DNA of 64,000 bases from Zoogloea sp. LCSB751 (lineage in GTDB: Bacteria > Pseudomonadota > Gammaproteobacteria > Burkholderiales > Rhodocyclaceae): positions 1-64,000 of the forward strand of contig NZ_MWUM01000006.1 of the NCBI RefSeq assembly GCF_002028455.1, written 5' to 3'. Under the pieces are notes generated by a model. That model ran no database searches. It was not told where the DNA came from and worked only from the letters and a program-made list of their open reading frames with translations. The translations under genes and the position numbers were made by a program. Of this stretch, positions 8,653-15,427 are shown piece after piece; the stretch's first letter is position 1, and every line of letters starts with the position of its first letter.

Positions 8653-9050
8653 CTCGGCCTCCAGGATGCGTTCAAAAGGGAGTGCTTGCGCAGCATCACT
8701 GCGTCGCCGGGCACGGCCACAAAGCCGTATCCGATGAGCGCATCACGCACCGGCCCGTACACCTCATCGACGATCAGCGCCTCGCCACAGAGCAAACCAC
8801 ACAGCTTGAGGTAGGCCCGGAACCAGCCGCACCGGCGATAGCGCGGCGGGACGTAGACGTCCGTAACCACCAACACGTCCTTGAAGGTGCCAACGCCTGG
8901 CACCTTCAACTCGGGCTCGTACTCGAGCGACACCCGAAAACCGTGGTGACGCAGATGCACCGCACGGGATGCGAACGCTTTCGAGGCGCCCAGGATGAAC
9001 TCGACCGTCTTCAGCTCGACCGAAGGCACATGCGAACCGCCTGCCATCAT
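8640..9050 (-). CDS. GNAT-fold-like hypothetical protein
   Basis: The 136-residue protein contains VTDVYVPPRYRRCGWFRAYL, which has the strand, R-x-x-G and helix pattern of the acetyl-CoA-binding motif of GNAT acetyltransferases. It is followed by GFVAVPGDAVMLRK, as in the GNAT C-terminus. Substrate unknown. It starts within the end of the integrase (four-base overlap) and overlaps the antitoxin start, so it belongs to the same leftward operon. The GNAT assignment rests on one motif and could be wrong. Confidence 0.45.
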   Translation of the reverse strand: MMAGGSHVPSVELKTVEFILGASKAFASRAVHLRHHGFRVSLEYEPELKVPGVGTFKDVLVVTDVYVPPRYRRCGWFRAYLKLCGLLCGEALIVDEVYGPVRDALIGYGFVAVPGDAVMLRKHSLLNASWRPRWHT

Positions 9051-10506
9051 GCGGCCCTCCTGCGGAAGTCGACCGGGATGATGGTGCCCGAGCGAGCGCC
9101 AGCCGCCGGCCTGGGTGCCGAAGTGATCTCCGCCACACGGGCGCCTCCCAAGCCCTCAGCGCCGACAGGCGCTTCCGGCTCCAGACCGCGAGTCCCCTTG
9201 GGTGTTTCAAGCGAGGCGTGTGCTCGCGCCTCGAGCGCCGCGTCCATTGCTGCCGTCACACCCATTTCGTAGCCGGCCGCCGTGTGCGCCACGGGCAATG
9301 GCTCCTTGTGCATCATCGTCGCGACCTGCGTCGCCTGGATGTTCACGTACCGCATCGCCATCTGGGCCGTCTTGTGCCCGGTTATGACCATCAGCACCGG
9401 CAGATTGCCCTCGAACTCAAGCGCAAAGCGGGTCGCCGAGGTGTGCCGCAAGTCATGCAGCCCGACGTCCGTCAAACCCGCCTTTCTGCAGGACACCGCC
9501 CATGCTTTCTTGACCGCCTCGTAGGTCGTCGGAAACACCTTGTCGTCGGGCAGCGGAGGCGTGGGCGCATACTTCTTCAGTTGCGACAGGACGTGCAGGG
9601 CACCCGGCCCCAGAGGCACCTTACGACCGCCGGCTTTCGCATCCTGCAGCGTGAGCACACGCTGCCGCCAGTCGATGTCGCCCCAGCGCAGGTGCACCAG
9701 CGGTTCGCACGAGCGCATGGCGGTCTCGAGCATCAAACAGGCGAGCGGTGCCGCGTAAGGGTTGGGATAGGCCGCCAGGTGCACGGAGACCTTCTGCCAC
9801 TCTTCGTTTGTGACGACGCGGTCGCGCCCCGCCTCGACTGCAGGCATATCAAGTTCGGCACCGGCAGGATTCCCCCCCAGCCGTCGCCATTTCCACACGG
9901 CGCTGGCGTGCTTGAACAACCGGCGCAGCTCGGAACGCTCGAGGTGAATGGTCGCCGACTTCTTCCCCTCTGCACGCAAGGCGTTGATGAGAGCCTGGAC
10001 GTGATGCGTCGTCACATCGGCCATCATCGTGCCGGCCAGCTGTTTGCGGGCCCGATCGCTCTGCGCGCTCTCCTTGCCCAGGCGATGCCGGTGCGCGGTG
10101 AGCGATGCCGGTGCGCGGTGAGCGATGCCGGGATGACCCGTACGGGCTCTTCAACGAAGGTGACATCCCAATAGACACGCCTACCCTCCTTCACAAGCGT
10201 CACCGGGGTGAGCTCGACGACGGGCAGCCTGAGTGCCCGCAGGTAGCGATTGATGCGCCGAACGTCCTGACTGGCACCCTTGAGGTACGGCAGGCGCTCC
10301 CTCGCATAATCCGAGAACGCCACACCCACGCTGGTGCGATGCGCGCCGCGTCCGGACTGGGCGGGCGCAGCACAGCGCTCGGCCTTGAGCGCATCCATCG
10401 CACGCGCAGCCTCGGTCTTGCTCTTGAAACCGGATCGGTACAGGGCTTCGCCCCGGATCCGTATCCGGAAGGCCCAGCCGGCGCCTTCCTGGAAAGGCTT
10501 AGCCAT
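9047..10506 (-). pseudogene. Tyrosine integrase interrupted by a 20-bp tandem duplication
   Basis: The N-terminal part (from 10506 leftward, starting MAKPFQEGAGWAFRIRIRGE) holds the AP2-like arm-binding region and part of the SAM-like domain. The C-terminal part (9047-10027) holds the catalytic domain with ETAMRSCE, LHDLRHTSATRF and TGHKTAQMAMRYVNI (tyrosine nucleophile). The frames differ by two bases. Exactly at the join is a duplicated 20-bp unit; removing one copy makes a single frame reading through ...HRHRLGKESAQSDRARK into the second part. The gene is otherwise intact, so the break looks recent. The catalytic part could still be made from an internal ATG. It reads leftward from the tRNA-Phe att, as expected of an element-end integrase. 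Confidence 0.8.
10082..10131. repeat. 20-bp tandem repeat, 2.5 copies
   Basis: The unit GCGATGCCGGTGCGCGGTGA occurs at 10082-10101 and 10102-10121, followed by its first ten bases. The unit length is not a multiple of three and it lies inside the integrase gene, shifting its frame. Slippage could restore the gene. Confidence 0.95.
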
Positions 10507-10714
10507 GGCGTCCGCCTTTCGAGGCAAGTGCCTCGGAAGGGGTCATGAAAAGGGCTATGAACAGATACATGAGCAACTCCACGAAGGTTGGAGTTGCGTA
10601 TAGGTGCACACGGTGGGGATGAACCGTCGACATGCGCTGCAAGTGCGCACTGGAGCGCATGCAAACGCCATCGGCCACCGGCCCGTTTGACAGAAAAACG
10701 TCAGAACGAGGCAC

Positions 10715-10756
10715 AAAAAGCACTTAGCCCAGCTTTATGGGCTGGGCTAAGTGCTT
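10715..10756 (-). terminator. Intrinsic terminator facing left, probably a former tRNA-Phe terminator
   Basis: A 14-bp perfect stem (AAGCACTTAGCCCA with its complement) is followed on the minus strand by TTTTTGTG. It lies nine bases beyond the leftmost att copy, where the terminator of the tRNA-Phe gene would have been before the 10.8-22.9 kb element inserted. Confidence 0.75.
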
Positions 10757-10764
10757 GATAATTC

Positions 10765-10814
10765 TGGTGGCCAGTCGCGGAATCGAACCACGGACACGCG
10801 GATTTTCAATCCGC
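10765..10814 (-). repeat. attachment site copy: 3' 50 bases of tRNA-Phe
   Basis: These 50 bases are identical to 22904-22953 and correspond to the anticodon loop, T arm, acceptor 3' strand and CCA of tRNA-Phe. Beyond 10814 the match stops. This is the left junction of the integrated element; the intact tRNA gene is at the right junction. Confidence 0.93.
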
Positions 10815-10924
10815 GAAAAACGGCATTTTTCGGCGTTAATGGGGATGTGCAAAAACACTCAACCCATTGAAAAATAAATAATCAAGCATTCTCCCACGTT
10901 GATGGGTGTTGATGGATGTTGCTA

Positions 10925-10950
10925 GAATCTGGCTACACAGTGGCTACACG
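10925..10950. repeat. Probable integrase arm-type sites, left end
   Basis: Two TGGCTACA boxes (10930-10937 and 10941-10948), 11 bases apart, lie about 115 bases inside the left att and 37 bases before the integrase start codon. Almost the same sequence occurs at the right end. Direct repeats at both ends of an integrating element are typical of integrase arm sites; here they could also let the integrase repress its own gene. Confidence 0.65.
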
Positions 10951-10984
10951 GACCGTCTGTGTAACCAACTTGGAGCCCGCCACC

Positions 10985-12301
10985 ATGCAACGCGAACGCC
11001 TCACGCCTGACCGCATCCGCCGCTTCACCTGCGCTACCGACGCGAAACAATCCTTCCTCTGGGACACCGAAGCACCGCGCCTTGCAGTACGTGCGACCGC
11101 TGGCGCGAAGTCGTTCATCTTCGAGGCCAAGCTCAACCGACAGACCGTACGCGCCACCATCGGCGACGTCCGCGCCTGGAGCCTTGACGACGCACGCGCC
11201 GAAGCCCGCCGTCTCCAAACGCTGATTGACCAGGGCATCGACCCGCGCCAGGAGAAGGCCGACAAGCTGGCCGCCATCGAAGCCAAGAAGGCCGCGCTGG
11301 AGGCCGAGCAGAAAGAGGAGCAGCGCCAAGCATTGACCGTTGGCGAGGCGTGGGCCAGCTACTTGGAGGAACGCCAGCCACACTGGGGCGAGCGCAACTA
11401 CACCGACCACCTCAAGCTGGCGCAGGAAGGTGGAGAAGCCCGTCAGCGCCGCCCCGGCGTCAAGACCAAGCCCGGACCGCTGGCCGAGCTGATGCCGCTG
11501 CGGCTGGCGGACCTGACCACCGAGCGTGTGGAACAGTGGGCCGCCAAGGAAGCATTGGAGCGCCCCGCCCGCGTTCGTCTGGCGCTGCGCCTCCTGAAAG
11601 CCTTCCTGCGCTGGGCGGCGACCGATGCGACCCTCAAAGACTTGTCAGACCCCACCGCCGCCAGCTCGAAGAAGGTGCGCGAGACTGCCGGCAAAGCCAA
11701 GCCCAAGAACGATTACCTCCAACGCGAGCAGTTGCCAGCATGGTTCTCGCACGTTCGCCAGATTCAAAACCCGGTCATCTCCGCCTATCTGCAATGCCTT
11801 CTGCTGACCGGTGCGAGACGTGAAGAAATGGCCGAATTGAAGTGGGAGGATGTGAACTTCCAATGGAAGGGCATGAGCCTAAAAGACAAAATCGAGGACC
11901 GCCGACAGGTGCCTTTGACGCCCTACGTACAGCACTTGATTGGAGCCCTGCCCCGCCGCAACGAGTACGTGTTTTCGAGCCCCACCAGCGACTCGGGCCA
12001 TATCGAAGAGCCGAGCATTGCCCACCGTGACGCCTGCGCCGCTGCGGGCCTGGAATTGACCCTGCACGGCCTGCGCCGGTCCTTTGCCAGCCTGTGCGAG
12101 TGGCTGGACATACCCGGTGGCATCAGCGCCCAGATTCAAGGACACGCGCCGCAGGGTGTCCGGGAGCAGAACTACATCCGCCGCCCGCTCGACCTGTTGC
12201 GCGTGCATCACAACAAAATCGAGGCGTGGATTCTGGAGCAGGCCGGCATCGAGCAACCAGGCGAGGGGCAGGCGGCAGGGCTGCGGGTTGTTGAAGCCTA
12301 A
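10985..12301 (+). CDS. P4-like tyrosine integrase
   Basis: The 438-residue protein has the DUF4102 N-terminal domain of P4-type integrases (RLTPDRIRRF, LAVRATAGAKSFIFEAKL, then TIGDVRAWSLDDAR at 1-90). A SAM-like core-binding domain and a catalytic domain follow, with LTGARREEMAEL, LHGLRRSFAS and the tyrosine in QNYIRRPLDLLR. This family integrates elements into tRNA genes, which fits its location 171 bases from the tRNA-Phe att. ATG 10985 was chosen over an upstream start because the conserved domain begins there and the arm-type sites lie just before it. It appears intact, so the element may still excise. Confidence 0.92.
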   Translation: MQRERLTPDRIRRFTCATDAKQSFLWDTEAPRLAVRATAGAKSFIFEAKLNRQTVRATIGDVRAWSLDDARAEARRLQTLIDQGIDPRQEKADKLAAIEAKKAALEAEQKEEQRQALTVGEAWASYLEERQPHWGERNYTDHLKLAQEGGEARQRRPGVKTKPGPLAELMPLRLADLTTERVEQWAAKEALERPARVRLALRLLKAFLRWAATDATLKDLSDPTAASSKKVRETAGKAKPKNDYLQREQLPAWFSHVRQIQNPVISAYLQCLLLTGARREEMAELKWEDVNFQWKGMSLKDKIEDRRQVPLTPYVQHLIGALPRRNEYVFSSPTSDSGHIEEPSIAHRDACAAAGLELTLHGLRRSFASLCEWLDIPGGISAQIQGHAPQGVREQNYIRRPLDLLRVHHNKIEAWILEQAGIEQPGEGQAAGLRVVEA

Positions 12302-12306
12302 TTACT

Positions 12307-12358
12307 GCATCTACAAATATTCTTGACCCGTCGAAATAACGCATCTACAGTAAATCCA
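12307..12358 (+). promoter_or_regulatory. brnTA promoter with repeated operator-like boxes, likely leaderless
   Basis: TTGACC (12323-12328) and TACAGT (12346-12351) are 17 bases apart. The expected transcription start falls on or next to the brnT ATG at 12358, and no ribosome site precedes it, so the mRNA is probably leaderless. GCATCTACA occurs at 12307-12315 and 12341-12349, flanking the -35 and overlapping the -10, as expected for BrnA autorepression. Confidence 0.6.
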
Positions 12359-12657
12359 TGAAACCACCCTACACATGGGACGAAGCAAAGCGCCAAGGCA
12401 ACCTTGCCAAGCATGGATTGGATTTTGCCGATGCGGGTGAGGTGCTGGAATCGCGTTTTCGACTGGACATTCCAGTAACGCGCGGCGGTGAGCGTCGGGT
12501 TCAATCGTTGTCCTATGCGATGGGCTTCTTAGCCGTTTTGACGGTGGTTCATGTCGAGCGTGACCAAACCACGCGAGTTATCAGCTTTCGCCGCGCAAGC
12601 GGTCCAGAACGTGAGGTGTACGATGCCTGGCTCGAAAACGAATGCGATGAACCGTAA
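12358..12657 (+). CDS. brnT: BrnT toxin
   Basis: The 99-residue protein begins YTWDEAKRQGNLAKHGLDF and ends TTRVISFRRASGPEREVYD, the two signatures of BrnT ribonuclease toxins (RelE-like fold). These cut mRNA and stop translation until BrnA binds them. The toxin gene comes first and overlaps the antitoxin start by 11 bases, as in other brnTA operons. It is placed just after the integrase, where it would stabilise the element. Confidence 0.9.
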   Translation: MKPPYTWDEAKRQGNLAKHGLDFADAGEVLESRFRLDIPVTRGGERRVQSLSYAMGFLAVLTVVHVERDQTTRVISFRRASGPEREVYDAWLENECDEP

Positions 12658-12937
12658 GCAGGTGCTGTCCGCCGTGCGTGCCTTGCCGCACGACCATGAT
12701 TACGTCTGGGACGGCAAGGACGAGGATGACCGCCCAGCGACGGATGAGGAACTGCGCGCCGGCATTGAAGCGGCTCGCCGGGGCCGTGGCCGGCCTGCCG
12801 GAACTGGCTCGAAGGAGCAGGTAGCCATCCGGATTGACCGCGATGTTCTTGCAGCCTTCCGTGCCGGCGGCGCCGGGTGGCAAACCCGGATGAATGATGC
12901 GCTGCGTGAGTGGCTGAAAGAGCATTCGGCCGCCTGA
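12647..12937 (+). CDS. brnA: BrnA antitoxin
   Basis: The 96-residue protein starts at an ATG inside the end of brnT. The N-terminal part binds toxin; the C-terminal GSKEQVAIRIDRDVLAAFRA and WQTRMNDALREWL form the ribbon-helix-helix DNA-binding domain typical of BrnA. It neutralises BrnT and, with it, represses the operon through sites like the repeated GCATCTACA boxes upstream. Confidence 0.9.
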   Translation: MNRKQVLSAVRALPHDHDYVWDGKDEDDRPATDEELRAGIEAARRGRGRPAGTGSKEQVAIRIDRDVLAAFRAGGAGWQTRMNDALREWLKEHSAA

Positions 12938-13039
12938 CCGAGCACCACCGCCGCGCCTACTCCGACGTCAGGAAAACCGGGTTCCCTTGCCCGGCTGGCG
13001 CGGCATTTCGTTGATCCGCTTTATAGAAGGAATCGGGTT

Positions 13040-13678
13040 ATGAGGGTGCAGGTTAGATCAGTCGCGGTCAAAATGGTCGGCCAGTGGTTTTTGGAGCAGT
13101 TGCAGGAGCAGCCGAGCCTAAGGGGCGAGCTGCCGGCTGATCAGGTTGAATTTCTTTGTTCTATGGCAGTTCGGTCCGGAGGCTACGTAGAAAAAGGTCG
13201 GCCGTTCTTCGAGCGATTTGTCGTGCGGTGGGGCGGCGCGATTGCTATTTGGAATCCGGGGTTGTGCTTTCAGATTCGACCAGCCCTTGGCGTGCCTCCC
13301 ACCCCCGAGGCTGCCTTGGCAGAGATTGTAGAAGACATACGAACAGCCCTCCAAAGGAAGCCTGGGCGTCAAGTTAAGGTATATCCGGTTCTTGCGTATG
13401 AGGCCAATGAGCGGGCGAAGAAGTCTAGAAAGCGTAACGCGGCAGGTATCTCGTCCGCATTTTCTCGTGAGGCTGCATCGGACGAGATTGGTGTAAGCCT
13501 TGGTGCAATGCCCAAAGCGGTGAAGAGGGGGAGGGAGATTGCCGAGGTTGTCCAAGGCATGAAGGCTCTGTTCCCTCCTGGGACTGAGTTTCCGTTCGCA
13601 CTAGTGAATGACCGTGGAGAGGGTCCGCCGGATATTGTTCTCGCCGCGCAGGTAAGAGAGCGTAAGAGTCTTGGTTAG
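13040..13678 (+). CDS. Hypothetical element protein, 212 residues
   Basis: I do not recognise this protein. It has no signal peptide or membrane segment and contains a basic linker (NERAKKSRKRNAAG, about 123-136). Codon use is more AT-rich than in its neighbours (many T-ending codons), which suggests separate acquisition. It sits alone between brnA and the small phage genes, with AAGGA upstream of the ATG. Its position in the accessory slot next to the integrase is one where satellites and phages often carry cargo such as anti-phage genes, but nothing in the sequence shows that role. Confidence 0.55.
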   Translation: MRVQVRSVAVKMVGQWFLEQLQEQPSLRGELPADQVEFLCSMAVRSGGYVEKGRPFFERFVVRWGGAIAIWNPGLCFQIRPALGVPPTPEAALAEIVEDIRTALQRKPGRQVKVYPVLAYEANERAKKSRKRNAAGISSAFSREAASDEIGVSLGAMPKAVKRGREIAEVVQGMKALFPPGTEFPFALVNDRGEGPPDIVLAAQVRERKSLG

Positions 13679-13749
13679 TTGTTGGTCAAGGTCGAAGTTA
13701 GCCGATAAATAAAGTGTGCATCACCGAAACACAAATAAACGGTGATGCC

Positions 13750-13938
13750 ATGAACACGAATACACCCGCCAAACAGTCTGAATTCCCGCTGTCTTGCGAT
13801 GAATTCGCCCGCCTAAACCAAGTAAAGGCCCAGAGCGTCCGCGTCCGCCTCTGTCGGACGGGGTCGTACTTTGGCGTCCGTCCCCTCAAGCTCGCAAACG
13901 GTCGGCTTGCCTTCCCTGCTGTACAGGTTGCGCAGTAA
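13750..13938 (+). CDS. Small DNA-binding-like protein (excisionase-like)
   Basis: A 62-residue protein beginning MNTNTPAKQSEFPLSCDEFA. The segment DEFARLNQVKAQSVRVRLCRTGSYFG, followed by PLKLANGRLAFPA, has the helix-turn-helix and wing layout of MerR/AlpA-like excisionases. It is the first gene of the rightward phage block. It could direct excision or activate the early operon. The family call is by pattern only. Confidence 0.55.
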   Translation: MNTNTPAKQSEFPLSCDEFARLNQVKAQSVRVRLCRTGSYFGVRPLKLANGRLAFPAVQVAQ

Positions 13939-13948
13939 GGGGGGCGTC

Positions 13949-14269
13949 ATGACCGACAAGAAAAAGGGCAGCCCCAAAGACTCTACAGACCGTAATCCTA
14001 AGCCGCCGGCCGTCACTGGGCAATGCGCCGAGGTGCTCGAGCTGCTGCGCACCGAGGGCACCGTGCTCTCCTTCCGCCTGACTGCGGAGCTTGCCATCCA
14101 CGAGGCCGCCGCCCGCGTGCATGACCTGCGCGCCATGGGCTTCCACGTGCAAACGAAGATCCTGCCGGCCGTGGAGTTTCGCGGGCGCATCCGCCGCAAC
14201 GTCGCCTTGTACAGCCTGGGCGTACCGTCCTGGCCGGCCCCTGGATTTCTGAAAGGGGGGGCAGCATGA
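13949..14269 (+). CDS. Phage helix-turn-helix protein
   Basis: The 106-residue protein contains QCAEVLELLRTEGTVLSFRL, then TAELAIHEAAARVHDLRAMG and the turn GFHVQTK, the pattern of the small phage winged-helix domain often placed before replication genes. The ATG after GGGGGGCGTC was chosen over a longer frame that runs through the preceding gene. It overlaps the next gene by four bases (ATGA). Confidence 0.65.
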   Translation: MTDKKKGSPKDSTDRNPKPPAVTGQCAEVLELLRTEGTVLSFRLTAELAIHEAAARVHDLRAMGFHVQTKILPAVEFRGRIRRNVALYSLGVPSWPAPGFLKGGAA

Positions 14270-14568
14270 TCCGGCACCGCAACCAGATCCACGCCCCGGA
14301 GCACTTCGACGGCTATCAAAGCGACTACCCGCCAAATCCGGAGCTGCGGATTCAATTCCACTCCCCGGTTGATATTCACGCGATCCGGGGTTGGTACAGC
14401 TTCACCTGGCGCCTTGAGGCACCCGCGATTTGCTGGGGGCGGAACGGCCGCTGCTTTGCCTTCTTGCACGACCTGACGCATGAAGCCCTCGCGCAAGTCA
14501 TGGCTGACTGTCGCGCCGCCACCTTTCAGCGCCGAGGACCATTCGGCGATCCGTTTCGAGGGAGGTGA
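14266..14568 (+). CDS. Hypothetical phage protein, 100 residues
   Basis: No family recognised. It is rich in aromatic and histidine residues in the first half (WYSFTWRLEAPAICW), soluble, and translationally coupled to the upstream helix-turn-helix gene. It ends four bases before the start of the O-like gene, so it belongs to the replication operon. Confidence 0.55.
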   Translation: MIRHRNQIHAPEHFDGYQSDYPPNPELRIQFHSPVDIHAIRGWYSFTWRLEAPAICWGRNGRCFAFLHDLTHEALAQVMADCRAATFQRRGPFGDPFRGR

Positions 14569-14572
14569 CGCG

Positions 14573-15427
14573 ATGTCGATTCGTGTCATGACCCTCGTGT
14601 GGGACGGCTACCCCGGCGGCGGGTCCGAACTGCTGACGCTCTTGGCGCTGGCGGATTGGAGCGACGATCAAGGGCGCTGCTACCCCTCCATGTCCGCCAT
14701 TGCCGACAAGACTCGCTTGTCACGCTCGCAGGCTCAACGCGTGGTGCACAACCTGATCGGCGCCGGCTTCGTTTCCGTCGAAGGCAACGAGAACGGCGGC
14801 CGACCTGGCTCGACACGTCGATACCTGATCAACCTGCAGCAAATGAGGGCAGAGAGGGGCCGCACCCATGCGACGGGTAGCGCTCACGCGACGGGTCGCA
14901 CCGATGCGGCAGAGGGGTCGCATGGATGCGCAGAGAGGGGCCGCACCCATGCGACCCAAACCGTCAGTGAACCGTCAAAGAACCGTCAGGGGGGGGATAA
15001 GCCCCCTGTCAGCAGCAAAGCTGCCGACCCTTGCCCCTACCAGGCGATTGTCGATCTGTATCACGAAGCCATGCCGAACAATCCACGGTGCAAGATCATC
15101 GGCAAGTCTCGAAAGGCCGCGATCAAGGCACGATGGCAAGAAGCGGCCGCGCTGACCTGCAAGCCGTTCGGCTACGTCACCCGCGAGGAGGGCCTCGCAG
15201 CCTGGAAGCAGTTCTTCGAGATCTGCGCGGACTCCGACTTTCTGACGGGCCAGGTTCCGGGAACCAACGGCCGGCCATCCTTCGTTGCAGGAATCGACTT
15301 CCTCACGTCGCCTTCCGGCTTCGCCAAAACGCTGGAGAACACGTACCACAGGACGACAGAACCCAGCGCAGGCAGAACATCGACGGGGGCCGCTTCACAG
15401 GACGCGCTCTTTCGGGGGGCCATCTGA
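14573..15427 (+). CDS. Phage replication protein, lambda-O-like
   Basis: The 284-residue protein has a winged-helix N-terminus (LLTLLALADWSDDQGRCYPS, then IADKTRLSRSQAQRVV and the wing RPGSTRRYLINL, residues 15-88), as in phage O-type origin-binding proteins. A low-complexity linker (about 93-140) is rich in His-Ala-Thr and is encoded by repeated DNA that looks like an origin. The C-terminal domain (about 150-284) would recruit helicase. It ends one base into the DnaB-like gene, the classical O/P-type arrangement in which an initiator loads the replicative helicase. A GGAGGTG ribosome site precedes the ATG. Confidence 0.75.
   Translation: MSIRVMTLVWDGYPGGGSELLTLLALADWSDDQGRCYPSMSAIADKTRLSRSQAQRVVHNLIGAGFVSVEGNENGGRPGSTRRYLINLQQMRAERGRTHATGSAHATGRTDAAEGSHGCAERGRTHATQTVSEPSKNRQGGDKPPVSSKAADPCPYQAIVDLYHEAMPNNPRCKIIGKSRKAAIKARWQEAAALTCKPFGYVTREEGLAAWKQFFEICADSDFLTGQVPGTNGRPSFVAGIDFLTSPSGFAKTLENTYHRTTEPSAGRTSTGAASQDALFRGAI
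14849..14991. repeat. Candidate replication origin with iterons inside the O-like gene
   Basis: A 26-base sequence (starting GCAGAGAGGGGCCGCACCC) is present at 14849-14874 and 14930-14955. Three AACCGTCA boxes follow at 14959, 14970 and 14981, exactly 11 bases apart, one DNA turn. The initiator gene of lambda has its origin iterons at the same place, in the linker-coding middle of O. Origin function is inferred. Confidence 0.6.

Noticed and set aside
14849..14991. Possible CRISPR array
   Set aside because: Only two 26-base repeats with an 81-base offset, within a coding frame, and no cas genes; it fits origin iterons better.
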